A DNA stretch of 64,000 bases from a virus: positions 1 to 64,000 of IMG/VR virus record IMGVR_UViG_3300042905_002966; one strand, written 5' to 3'. Position 1 is the first letter of the stretch, and every line of letters starts with the position of its first letter. Below are positions 46,493-54,941 of this stretch, piece after piece. A model generated the notes under the pieces. The model was given only the letters and a program-made list of their open reading frames with translations. It was not told where the DNA came from and ran no database searches. A program made the translations under genes and the position numbers.

Positions 46493-48835
46493 ATGGCTAT
46501 AACAATGTTTGGTGCATTAGTTAGCGAGATAAGCTGTTCAGTCGCTTGGGGCGGCGAGGGCGGTTCATGTCAAATGACAGTAGTAGAAGATACAGATAAT
46601 GGCATTTCTATTTCTTTACCTGAAGTGGGAACACCTGTATTTATACAACATGGTGCATTTTATTTTGGAGGAATCTTTCAAAGATATACATATAGAGGCA
46701 GTATTTCTGGTCGTTTTTATGATGTTATTATAGAGTCTCCAGCAAAATTACTAGATGGTATTCAAGTAATATTAGATGACTTTAATGGCCGAGTAGTTGG
46801 GGCCAATAACAGATATGCACCAGAAGATGGTCAATTATTTACTGATCAAATACGCAACGTATACAATGTTTATGGTAGAGTAGAGTCTAGAGATGGATTT
46901 GGTAATTCTTATGTTAATAGTTCTGGATTTCCAGCATATAGCTTGTTAACTACTTTACAGCAATTAATGAGTGAGAATAAAGCAGTATTTGGATCTTATT
47001 CTTATGGATTAGATATATCTCAAATAATAGGCGCGTTTAATGGTGTAAACTATAGAATAAAAGGACCAGTGCAAAGTTTAGCATCTATTATAACTGAGTG
47101 TTGTGAAGCGGCTGGTTTAGATTATTTTGTAGAATTACTTGGAACTGGTGCCAATAATGTGATTTCTAATCCACAAATCCGCCTTAGAACTATTAATAGA
47201 TCTACTAGTTCTGGTCGTGGCGAAGTAGCAGACTTAGTTTTGAACGCCACCAATCTTGTGTCTGGTGATGTAGGTGAAGAATTTGCACTACCAGTTACAC
47301 AGAAGTTAGTAATAGGTGGCCCAGTTTCTAGATGGGTGCCACATGATATGTCTACTAGTATACCATTATGGGGTAAGTTTTCTAATGGACAATATATATA
47401 TACTCCCGGTGTCACTACTCCAATAGTCTATAATAATCCAGATTTTCCAATACCAATAGCATTAGATGAATACAGTGGTAATATTGATTATGTAGCAACT
47501 TTATTTGAATTGAGAATGGCTACAGGGGGCAAAGAGACTTGGGAAACATTCAAAATGTTTGAAACTGCTTCTGGTAATGAACGCAATGGGTTCAACAATA
47601 TTTCATCTGCCCCTTGGATAGGTAAGGCAGAAGTCACAGCCCAAGTAGTTAACTTAATGAGAGGCAATCGATTTGTTTCTTCTGACGCTGAACCAACAAG
47701 TTTATCTTCGACCCAAAAAAGATTACTTAGAGATTTACAAGAACAATCTGATTTAATATTTGCTGCTGTTAGCAAAGTAGCAAGTAATTTTTATGGTCAA
47801 ATGTTTCTTATGCCCTTAAGATTAGATCAACAAATTAGATATATACAGGATGATATACAGTATGAAGCCGCTTGGGATATAGTTGATAGCGCTTTTCATC
47901 CAGATGTGCCATATAATGATATTGCTTTTTATGATGGAGAAGGAAGATTAAGGGGCGTATCTGAATGGCCTCAAAATTCTTTATATGATTATAGCGGTTT
48001 TGGTGGAGAGTGGGCATTATCTATTGATGGTGGTATAGCTACTACAAAAGGTGGGCCAGAAAAAGAATTATATTATATTGGTGAATATCCATATGTTATA
48101 GTCAAGTCTGGCGCTCAAGTGCCATATTATGATGGATTAACTACTGCTGATTTTGGTATAGGAGTATTAGTATATAAATTTTTTGGGGTATGGCTAAATC
48201 CAAACTCATATTTGACATCTGGAGGAAACAACTTACATATGTCTATTCCTCCAGCTATGGCGCATCCAACTTTAATTGGCATACCACAACAAAGTAATAT
48301 TTATTCTTGGGGTCCGTGGTGGGCTTGGGAAGGTGGAGCAGTGGGCAAGTCGGAAATAGTAATGGATGAGTCATTAAAACCAGAAACATTTGGTGGTTAC
48401 GATATTTTGGATTTAGTTGGTTTTGCTAAAGCCACAACTGGAACAAGTCAAGCAGTACCATTAGAAACTGGTAGTGTGCAAGTGGTTGGTCAGCCAACTT
48501 TTAATCTTGCAGATCAAATAGCTGGTAGTGCATATATTTCTGGCATAGATATTAAGGCCGATCCCGGTGGAGAAACTGTGACATATAAATTCAGTAGTTG
48601 GACTAGTCAATTTGGTAGAATTTCTAGTGCAAATATTGATAGAATTGCTAAAATATATAAGGGTAATTTAGCTTTATCTCAGCGCAATAGATCACAAATA
48701 GAAAAAAGACCATTACCTAAAATAAAGTTTGAAAAATCAGAACTGGGGGATTCTTTTAAGAACAGAGATAATGCACAATCAGAATCTCCAGTTATGATTC
48801 ACAGCTACATGAATGAAACGCTTGGAGGAATATAA
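46493..48835 (+). CDS. Tail hub protein candidate
   Basis: 780 residues. The start (ISCSVAWGGEGGSCQMTVVED, then LPEVGTPVFIQHGAFYFGGIFQRY) has the beta-barrel pattern of hub proteins that carry the tail tip, comparable in outline to T4 gp27 or phage gp44-type hubs. SGRFYDVIIESPAKLLDG follows. The middle contains a large alpha/beta domain with IITECCEAAGLDYFVELLG. The end is charged and basic. Size, order (after the tape measure and ring proteins) and the N-terminal pattern agree; no sequence-level proof. Confidence 0.55.
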   Translation: MAITMFGALVSEISCSVAWGGEGGSCQMTVVEDTDNGISISLPEVGTPVFIQHGAFYFGGIFQRYTYRGSISGRFYDVIIESPAKLLDGIQVILDDFNGRVVGANNRYAPEDGQLFTDQIRNVYNVYGRVESRDGFGNSYVNSSGFPAYSLLTTLQQLMSENKAVFGSYSYGLDISQIIGAFNGVNYRIKGPVQSLASIITECCEAAGLDYFVELLGTGANNVISNPQIRLRTINRSTSSGRGEVADLVLNATNLVSGDVGEEFALPVTQKLVIGGPVSRWVPHDMSTSIPLWGKFSNGQYIYTPGVTTPIVYNNPDFPIPIALDEYSGNIDYVATLFELRMATGGKETWETFKMFETASGNERNGFNNISSAPWIGKAEVTAQVVNLMRGNRFVSSDAEPTSLSSTQKRLLRDLQEQSDLIFAAVSKVASNFYGQMFLMPLRLDQQIRYIQDDIQYEAAWDIVDSAFHPDVPYNDIAFYDGEGRLRGVSEWPQNSLYDYSGFGGEWALSIDGGIATTKGGPEKELYYIGEYPYVIVKSGAQVPYYDGLTTADFGIGVLVYKFFGVWLNPNSYLTSGGNNLHMSIPPAMAHPTLIGIPQQSNIYSWGPWWAWEGGAVGKSEIVMDESLKPETFGGYDILDLVGFAKATTGTSQAVPLETGSVQVVGQPTFNLADQIAGSAYISGIDIKADPGGETVTYKFSSWTSQFGRISSANIDRIAKIYKGNLALSQRNRSQIEKRPLPKIKFEKSELGDSFKNRDNAQSESPVMIHSYMNETLGGI

Positions 48836-51800
48836 TGCCAATAGAGATTAATTCATCAACAGCAAAAGCTGGGTCATATGTAATGGCTCAAAATTTAGAA
48901 TATTCTGCTGGATGCTCTATGGAGCAGATATTTACTCCAATCAATATTATCAAAGGTAGTTCTGCTCCCGGTCCCGGTTTTGCACAACCACTAACTCCAA
49001 GTTTCGAAAAAGGAATGTTTAATAATGAGTCAGTTGGTCCAACTATATTAGAACTAAATCCTTATTTTCCGGTTATATTTGGTGATAATGGTAGTAATTT
49101 TATAGCTAATTGTGACTATAATTTAGTTGTTCATGCTCCATCGGTTGATTTCAATATCAAAAAAAATTCAAATAGATCTTCAATAAGTCAAATTAAGACA
49201 CAGGGGCTAAGATCTCCATTAATTCTTTCTGGATGGGGATATGATATTGCCGGTATGCCCGTTCCCACGACTAATGGTACAGATTTTAATCCTAGCCTTG
49301 TTAATCAAAGATCATCATGGAAAACAGGACCATTACACGTAATGTGGGATGATGAAAGACAAATATGGACCGGTGGATATCAATTAGTATATGGTGTATT
49401 ACAACAAAGAATTAGACCTCCTAATGGTGTATTAGCAGGCACCACATTTAAAGTAAAAGTTCTAAGAAGGATTAATGGTCAACTTACTAGCGACTTAGGA
49501 GAAGAAATTCAATGTATAAATAGAGATAAAAATTTTGAACTAACCATATCAGATAAAGAAATAGAAGAAGAAAAAATATTTGTAATTTGTGCAAGAATTA
49601 ACTATGAGTGGGTGCTTCTATGGGCCACAAGTAAATTTGTGGTTTATTTTGGATATTTTGATGATGATTGGAAAAAGCTGGATTTAAAAACTGTTAGACA
49701 AACAATTCCAGAACCAGAACAGGGTAAAGAAGAAGTTCAAGTATATAATAACTTATTTGAGAGCGTTGGAGTAAAAGAAGAACGTACCACTTGTTCTTTT
49801 ATATATGTTCCAGAACAAGAAAGATATTATCTTATTTCCGTAGAACAAAAAGCGTCTGAAGTGCTTTATGGATATTTTAGTGGTAAATGGGAATTAAACG
49901 ATACCAAAACTGTTAGACAAACCAAGCCAGAGCCAGAACCGGGCAAAGAAGAAGTAGAAGTAAAAAATATACTTTTTGAAAAGGATATACACAAACCCGA
50001 AAACGAACAAACAACATGTTCCTTTACAAAGATAGAAGATGAATATTATTTAGTATCAGTTGAACAGCAACCCGAAATGTATATTGGTTATTTTACTAAC
50101 GATGCTAAACGTGGTGTGCCATTAGAAGTCTTTCAGTTATATCCAGAGCCAGATCCAGAGGATGGATCTGTTACTGTTGAAAATAATCTTTTTGATCGCG
50201 CAGGTGAAGTAGATGGAATCAAAAATTATTGCTCATATACTAAAATAGGTGATAAGTATGAGTTAATATCTATACAGCAGCGTAATCAACATTACTTTGG
50301 TACATTTACCGGAGAGTGGAAAAAAACGGAAAAAAAATCTGTTAAAGTTGTTGTACCAAGACCGGACGCTGCAAATGATACATATGAAGTAGAAAATCTT
50401 ATTTATACCACAATAGGATCGTCACAAGATGATAAACCTAGATATTGTTATTTCATAAAATTAGCACCAGCATACGGAAGCAATCTTGGACTTACTGAAC
50501 CGGATCGATATTTATTAGTAGCAGCAGAAGAAGAATCATCGCCATTATTTTTTGGCTACTTTAGTGGTAAGTGGAAATTAAATGAAGATAAAACAGTAAG
50601 ACAAACTAAGCCAGATCCAGAAGAAGGCAAGGAAGAGGTAACCGTTAGAAATCTACTCTATGAATCAGATATCCATAAACCAAATAACCAACAAACTACA
50701 TGTTCATTTACTAAAATAGAAGATACTTATTATTTAGTTTCTGTTGAACAACAAACTAATCAAATATTTTTTGGTTATTTTACAGGGGAAGCTAAACGTG
50801 GGCAAACATTAGCAGTTTTTCAATTATATCCACAACCAGATCCACAAGATCAACAACCAGTAGAAGTTAGAAATGGAGTTTTTGATAGGGCTGGAGAATT
50901 TGGTGGTGTTCGTAATTATTGTTGTTTTACTAAAATAGATGATAGATATGATCTTATTTCTATACAGCCAAGAAATGAAAATTATTTTGGCACATTCACT
51001 GGTGAGTGGAAAAAAAATGAATTTAAAACAGTTACAGTTACCACTCCTAGACAGATCGGTGGAAATACCGAATTCAATGTTGAAAATTTGATCTATGAAA
51101 AACTTGGTTCCTCTGGAAATAATACACCAAATTATTGTCATTTTGTTAGACTAGCCCCCGCTCATGGAGATGATTTGGGTCAAGGTGAATCAGATAAATA
51201 TTTATTAGTCGCAGCAGAAGAAACTGGTTCTGAATTAAGAATAGGATATTTTGGTGACAAATGGAGAATAAATGAAGAAAAGGAAGTAACACAGGTATAT
51301 CCAGAGCCGGGCGATGATGGACCAGATTATACTGTGCTAAATAAAATTTTTAATGAAGTAGGCATTGATGGTACTAAACAGCATTGGTGTAGTTTTACAA
51401 AAATAGATGATGAGTATTATTTAATATCTGCCGATAATGAACCATCTACTAGATTTGGTACTTTCAATAGTTCATGGAAAAAGGGCAATAGTGTAACAGT
51501 TACTCAAACCCATCCACAGCCAAATCCAGAAGACTCCGAAGTGCAAGCAATAAATCTTATTTATGACGAAATAGGAGAACCCGGTGCTAGCAATCAAGTC
51601 TGTGCCTTTACAAAGATTGGTAATCAATACTATATTATTTCTGTACAACAATATGATAGTATTTATATAGGTAATTTTTCGGGTAAGTGGGCAAAAGGAC
51701 AAAATAAAAGTGTAACAAGAGTCGGTGGTGGGCCACCAAGCAGTAAAGGCACTATAGATATTGTTTTAAATCCTTGGACTAATGTTTCGCAAGGAAGTGC

Positions 51801-51888
51801 CATATATGTAAAAATTGGTAATACTTACTATTTAATAGCGGCTATACCAGATTGTGATGATAGTAATACATCTAACACACCATATTAA
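48835..51888 (+). CDS. Repeat-containing tail protein, 1017 residues
   Basis: Residues 1-265 form a unique domain with Trp-rich segments (WGYDIAGMPVPTTNG). Residues 269-1005 are ten tandem units of about 62-84 residues. Each follows FGxFxGxWKK, a TVxQ strand, a Pro-Glu-Pro turn, VxNLIYE, then CSFTKIxDxYYLISV. Units 2-4 and 5-7 are copies of each other as a block of exactly 228 codons. Repeated small beta units projecting from the tail suggest a flexible adhesion arm or a carbohydrate-binding array. It begins on the last bases of the hub gene (GGAGG just upstream). The product is surely structural, but its binding target is unknown. Confidence 0.72.
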   Translation: MPIEINSSTAKAGSYVMAQNLEYSAGCSMEQIFTPINIIKGSSAPGPGFAQPLTPSFEKGMFNNESVGPTILELNPYFPVIFGDNGSNFIANCDYNLVVHAPSVDFNIKKNSNRSSISQIKTQGLRSPLILSGWGYDIAGMPVPTTNGTDFNPSLVNQRSSWKTGPLHVMWDDERQIWTGGYQLVYGVLQQRIRPPNGVLAGTTFKVKVLRRINGQLTSDLGEEIQCINRDKNFELTISDKEIEEEKIFVICARINYEWVLLWATSKFVVYFGYFDDDWKKLDLKTVRQTIPEPEQGKEEVQVYNNLFESVGVKEERTTCSFIYVPEQERYYLISVEQKASEVLYGYFSGKWELNDTKTVRQTKPEPEPGKEEVEVKNILFEKDIHKPENEQTTCSFTKIEDEYYLVSVEQQPEMYIGYFTNDAKRGVPLEVFQLYPEPDPEDGSVTVENNLFDRAGEVDGIKNYCSYTKIGDKYELISIQQRNQHYFGTFTGEWKKTEKKSVKVVVPRPDAANDTYEVENLIYTTIGSSQDDKPRYCYFIKLAPAYGSNLGLTEPDRYLLVAAEEESSPLFFGYFSGKWKLNEDKTVRQTKPDPEEGKEEVTVRNLLYESDIHKPNNQQTTCSFTKIEDTYYLVSVEQQTNQIFFGYFTGEAKRGQTLAVFQLYPQPDPQDQQPVEVRNGVFDRAGEFGGVRNYCCFTKIDDRYDLISIQPRNENYFGTFTGEWKKNEFKTVTVTTPRQIGGNTEFNVENLIYEKLGSSGNNTPNYCHFVRLAPAHGDDLGQGESDKYLLVAAEETGSELRIGYFGDKWRINEEKEVTQVYPEPGDDGPDYTVLNKIFNEVGIDGTKQHWCSFTKIDDEYYLISADNEPSTRFGTFNSSWKKGNSVTVTQTHPQPNPEDSEVQAINLIYDEIGEPGASNQVCAFTKIGNQYYIISVQQYDSIYIGNFSGKWAKGQNKSVTRVGGGPPSSKGTIDIVLNPWTNVSQGSAIYVKIGNTYYLIAAIPDCDDSNTSNTPY
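49861..50544 (+). repeat. Higher-order repeat copy A (repeat units 2-4)
   Basis: 684 bases, 228 codons. This block aligns without a length change to copy B that follows it directly: KTVRQTKPEPEPGKEE against KTVRQTKPDPEEGKEE, AKRGVPLEVFQLYPEP against AKRGQTLAVFQLYPQP, and the LAPA insert in the last unit of both. A single in-frame duplication of three units explains it. Confidence 0.8.
50545..51228 (+). repeat. Higher-order repeat copy B (repeat units 5-7)
   Basis: 684 bases, the second copy of the three-unit block. It is identical in length to copy A and differs by scattered substitutions, many synonymous, so the duplication is recent relative to the divergence between single units but is not fresh. 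Confidence 0.8.
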
Positions 51889-51905
51889 TAAATAAAAGGA
51901 AACTA

Positions 51906-52448
51906 ATGATATATTGTTGTTGTACTGGAGGTTGTAAATTGATCGATATTTTGAATGGAGCTGAAAACTCGGGATGGCCCGGTTTAAAAATTTCTATTAC
52001 TGGATCTATTATTAGATATGGGACTTATGATGGAGTACCAAATGGATTTTGGCAAGGGCGATGGCAAACAGGTAACGATCCATCTAGTGTTTCACTTACT
52101 TTTGATGGGAAAAAACCAAAGAAAATTATTGTGCTATCTTCAGCAATGGAACGGGGTGAATCACATATATATTCTGTTGTTGGATATGCTGAATCTGTGA
52201 TTCTTGATTTGGCTCGGCCTTCTAGCGCATATAGACAAGGAGAATATAATCAATATTCTGATGAGATATTCAGGGCAGACGGGCAAAGGGGGACGAATTC
52301 TAGATTTCGTCTTACAATAACAGAAGATACAACTGATAGTTTATTAGGTTTTGTTTGGGCGCATAAAACAACTAACAATGCAAATGGTATGGTAAATGCT
52401 ATATTTTTGTGTGATAGTTTAAATAGTAGTGCTACATTTTCTTCTTAA
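51906..52448 (+). CDS. Small virion-region protein with Cys-rich start
   Basis: 180 residues. The ATG at 51906 has AAGGA nine bases upstream and gives an unusual start, MIYCCCTGGCK, with four cysteines in ten residues. The rest is a beta-rich domain (GWPGLKISITGS, KKIIVLSSAM, LLGFVWAHK) of the jelly-roll kind. A later TTG behind GGAGG at 51927-51931 would drop the cysteines, and I cannot exclude it. There is no signal peptide or lipobox. Function unknown. Confidence 0.5.
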   Translation: MIYCCCTGGCKLIDILNGAENSGWPGLKISITGSIIRYGTYDGVPNGFWQGRWQTGNDPSSVSLTFDGKKPKKIIVLSSAMERGESHIYSVVGYAESVILDLARPSSAYRQGEYNQYSDEIFRADGQRGTNSRFRLTITEDTTDSLLGFVWAHKTTNNANGMVNAIFLCDSLNSSATFSS

Positions 52449-52468
52449 TCAAGAAAGGTATTGTATCT

Positions 52469-52783
52469 ATGACAACACCACCAATGATACCACCATTAAT
52501 TCCACCAACACAAAATGTCTTTGAGTTTCCCGGCACAGAATTAAAAAAACTACTTTTAAGATGGCCTTTTTATATTAAAATTACTGGTAATTGTTCTTGT
52601 TTAAATCGAGCTAAACTCATGGATGATCTTGGTACAAACTGGTGTGAAAAAAATATTGATACAATTGTAGGATGGCTTAAAGAAGAGGCTACAAAACGTG
52701 GACTTCCATTTATAGAAATAATAGCACGTATTATCATAAAATTAGCTATAAAAAGAGCTAAAAAAAATGCAAATATCAAATAA
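52469..52783 (+). CDS. Small protein with a Cys-helix motif
   Basis: 104 residues. A Pro-rich start (TPPMIPPLIPP) is followed by CSCLNRAKLMDDLGTNWCEKN and then a helix (TIVGWLKEEATKRGLPF). This C-x-C...WC...IVxWLxxEAxxRxLPF arrangement occurs in small proteins I have seen in several phages; its role is unknown to me. The C-terminus is basic (IKRAKKNANIK), which could bind nucleic acid. Confidence 0.55.
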   Translation: MTTPPMIPPLIPPTQNVFEFPGTELKKLLLRWPFYIKITGNCSCLNRAKLMDDLGTNWCEKNIDTIVGWLKEEATKRGLPFIEIIARIIIKLAIKRAKKNANIK

Positions 52784-52786
52784 AAA

Positions 52787-52793
52787 TTGTGTA
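52787..52793 (+). promoter_or_regulatory. TTGTGTA motif, candidate late promoter (structural gene at 52834)
   Basis: TTGTGTA then TACAATACT, four bases after a stop and 41 before the next ATG. Together with the terminator at 53824 it would make a one-gene transcript. Confidence 0.55.
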
Positions 52794-52833
52794 TACAATA
52801 CTAGATTAATCTCATTTAAGGAGACTATTAAAC

Positions 52834-53799
52834 ATGGCAGATATTAGATTTCAAGTAATTGGCGGGGCAAATATGGTGCCAAGCCTTTATACCCTAAGTG
52901 GATCTGGTTTGGCTTTTTATGGCACATCAGCTGGTTCATCTGTACAAATAGGCTCTTATCAAGACAATACCTATGTTGCTAACGCAGATGGTAGTGTCTA
53001 TAAAAATGCCACAAACAATATAAAATATATACCAAACGTATATCCAAGCGGTATGACAACCGTTGATGAGTTTGGTAGCTCTGAATTCACATGTGGTCTA
53101 TCTGGTATTAAGTCTTATCAAGCTACACTTGGTATTGAATTTAGCCATTCATCTGCCGTGAAAACTCAAAATGTTCAGCTTCGCATATATGATAGAAGCA
53201 ACATCAATTATCCTGCTAGTGGCGTAAATACTAAAGTAGCAGAAATTATTAATCATAATGGCAGCGCATTTAACACTCAGGGTGGCACTGGTTCTTCTAT
53301 TGTTGTTGGTAGTGGTGATGCTTTCTGGTGGGGCGAGGCTTGGCCCACGCAGTTTGTCTCACAAAACTACTACACCAATAGTTCTGGTGAAGTATTTAGA
53401 AATGGCGCAGCTGGTACAAACGTAAATGGTGACTCAAGATTATCCGCTGCTGGCATTGCTGGCTCTTATACCACAGTGGGTGGTACAGGTATTGTTGTGC
53501 CATTAGCTAATAGCCCCGGTAGTGGTCAAAAGTTATTACAAAGAAGTCAAGTAGCTGGTGCAGAGGGTCAGATCTGGCCCAAGTGGACACAGTATGTTAC
53601 TAATAGTAGTAATCAAACAACAATGTTGGGTGCTATTAATAGTTTTGGTGATGGATCTACAGGATCTAACAGGCCAAAGACATATGGTGGCACTGGTGTA
53701 GATACTCACCATACATGGGCCGTCGCTCTTTCTGCTTCTCCTCTCTCTATCGGAAGCAAAGAGCAGTACGGATTATATATCTCATTAGAATATCTCTAA
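52834..53799 (+). CDS. Virion structural protein, separately expressed
   Basis: 321 residues. It is beta-rich and Gly/Ser/Thr-rich without helices (IRFQVIGGANMVPSLYTLSG, LRIYDRSNINYP). The last 40 residues (THHTWAVALSASPLSIGSKEQYGLYISLEYL region) look like a closing beta domain of phage structural proteins. It has its own promoter-like motif, a good AAGGAG site, fairly GC-rich codons and a strong terminator, so it is probably made in quantity. Candidate roles are a decoration, whisker or fibre protein. I cannot assign it further. Confidence 0.6.
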   Translation: MADIRFQVIGGANMVPSLYTLSGSGLAFYGTSAGSSVQIGSYQDNTYVANADGSVYKNATNNIKYIPNVYPSGMTTVDEFGSSEFTCGLSGIKSYQATLGIEFSHSSAVKTQNVQLRIYDRSNINYPASGVNTKVAEIINHNGSAFNTQGGTGSSIVVGSGDAFWWGEAWPTQFVSQNYYTNSSGEVFRNGAAGTNVNGDSRLSAAGIAGSYTTVGGTGIVVPLANSPGSGQKLLQRSQVAGAEGQIWPKWTQYVTNSSNQTTMLGAINSFGDGSTGSNRPKTYGGTGVDTHHTWAVALSASPLSIGSKEQYGLYISLEYL

Positions 53800-53812
53800 T
53801 ATTCTCTATATA

Positions 53813-53819
53813 CTGTGTA
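53813..53819 (+). promoter_or_regulatory. TTGTGTA-like motif (CTGTGTA) before the terminator
   Basis: CTGTGTA, one mismatch from the recurrent motif, lies 14 bases after a stop codon but directly ahead of the terminator, with no rightward gene beyond. As a promoter it would be useless. It is either chance or a hint that the motif works at the RNA level near gene ends. Confidence 0.25.
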
Positions 53820-53823
53820 ATAA

Positions 53824-53850
53824 AAAACCCCGCTCAAAAGGCGGGGTTTT
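53824..53850. terminator. Bidirectional intrinsic terminator between convergent genes
   Basis: AAAACCCCGC (53824-53833) pairs perfectly with GCGGGGTTTT (53841-53850) around the loop TCAAAAG. T runs follow on the plus strand and, because of the A run, also on the minus strand. It ends both the rightward virion block and the leftward block whose last gene stops at 53857. Confidence 0.92.
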
Positions 53851-53856
53851 CTTTTT

Positions 53857-54186
53857 TCACTTAGTGGTTTTGGATTTACCATCCCACTTTTGCCATCCCT
53901 TATCTGGTAAATAATTACCTTCTGCGTCCTTCCTTCGTGGGAACAATCCGCCACCCTTTTTATGGACACCAAAAGCTAATTTGGCACCACAATCCATACA
54001 TCTCAATTCATAATATTCATTACCATCGTTTTCTCTAACAACATATCTTAAATTTTCAGAAGAACACTTACCACAAACATTTTCGCCAAACACTTCTTCA
54101 AATGTTGCTAAATCTTTGAAAATTTCCTTCTGTGTTTCTCTTTCAATATCTATTGTGAGATTTCCGATGGTCTTTGTAATCTTCAT
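53857..54186 (-). CDS. Zinc-ribbon protein
   Basis: 109 residues and the last gene of the leftward block. Two cysteine pairs, C38/C41 (CGKC) and C63/C66 (CMDC), form a zinc ribbon. The rest is charged, with a basic Gly/Lys-rich stretch (HKKGGGLFPRRKD) that may bind nucleic acid. It lies two bases after the annealing-protein candidate and may be its DNA-binding partner. The name is descriptive only. Confidence 0.6.
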   Translation of the reverse strand: MKITKTIGNLTIDIERETQKEIFKDLATFEEVFGENVCGKCSSENLRYVVRENDGNEYYELRCMDCGAKLAFGVHKKGGGLFPRRKDAEGNYLPDKGWQKWDGKSKTTK

Positions 54187-54188
54187 TT

Positions 54189-54941
54189 TTACCTCCAGTT
54201 TGGATCATACCCCGCAATCTCTTCTGAGATTTTGCGTTTCTTGTTTTGATATTCATTCAATGTTGATAGCATACGGATACCCGTTTTCTTGCTAACACTA
54301 TTAATTGAATCATATTGTTCTGATCCAGAATTAATAAACTTCAATACATTAATATCTAATTGTTTACACTTAGTGTCAATAAAATTTATTTGGGGATTGC
54401 TAATAGAGTCTTCTTCTTGCCACTCCCCATCAATAGTTTTGCTTGAATTTATTGTCTCTCTTACTATAGATTCAACATCTTTCTTTCTAGTAAGTTCTTC
54501 CGCTGACAAACATCTAATCTTTAAAGCTTTTCTTAATGCTCTACCTTCAGCCCTAGTGCTTGCTGTTGCCACAGGATGGGCGCAAAATAAATCATCCGTA
54601 TTTCCATGCCAAACATCAGCTACATCAGAATATGTTCTCATATTTCCAGAATTCATCCAATCAAATACTACTTCAAACACCACAGTGGCTCTTCCCGGTC
54701 CATTGGGATCTAAAGATGGAAAAATCTGCACCGGTCTACTGATAACAATGCTACCAAGCACATCTTCCGCTACCCTTCTTAATCCGGCACAAGTTGGGTT
54801 ACCATCTATTAATTCTTTAGTTTCAAACTTCGACATAATATAGTCATGCCATTCTTGTGAGCCATAAGATGGTATATTATCTCTTTCTTTTTCTAATGTA
54901 TCATTAGTTTGTTCTTCTATGTCAAAAAACTGTTCACTCAT
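54189..54941 (-). CDS. Putative ssDNA-annealing protein (Rad52/Erf-like)
   Basis: 250 residues. The central part has a short helix-strand pattern (GNPTCAGLRRVAEDVLGSIV, then strands TVVFEVVFDW) and a conserved helix HPVATASTRAEGRALRKALK. A TRAEGRALR(K/R)AL helix next to such strands is what I expect from Rad52/Erf/Sak-type single-strand annealing proteins. It ends in a basic helix. The neighbouring zinc-ribbon gene supports a recombination role. The match is by pattern, so another DNA-binding role is possible. Confidence 0.4.
   Translation of the reverse strand: MSEQFFDIEEQTNDTLEKERDNIPSYGSQEWHDYIMSKFETKELIDGNPTCAGLRRVAEDVLGSIVISRPVQIFPSLDPNGPGRATVVFEVVFDWMNSGNMRTYSDVADVWHGNTDDLFCAHPVATASTRAEGRALRKALKIRCLSAEELTRKKDVESIVRETINSSKTIDGEWQEEDSISNPQINFIDTKCKQLDINVLKFINSGSEQYDSINSVSKKTGIRMLSTLNEYQNKKRKISEEIAGYDPNWR

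Larger units (their letters stand above)
49639..51850 (+). repeat. Ten tandem coding repeats of a small beta unit
   Basis: The coding sequence of the 1017-residue protein holds ten units starting at codon 269. Conserved positions in most units are FG(Y/T)F near the start, W or A before K, P-x-P near residue 25, N(L/I)(I/L)(Y/F) near 38, C near 53 and YYLIS near 63. Units 4 and 7 carry a longer insert (LAPAYGSNLG and LAPAHGDDLG). The last unit is degenerate and lacks the cysteine. Confidence 0.85.
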
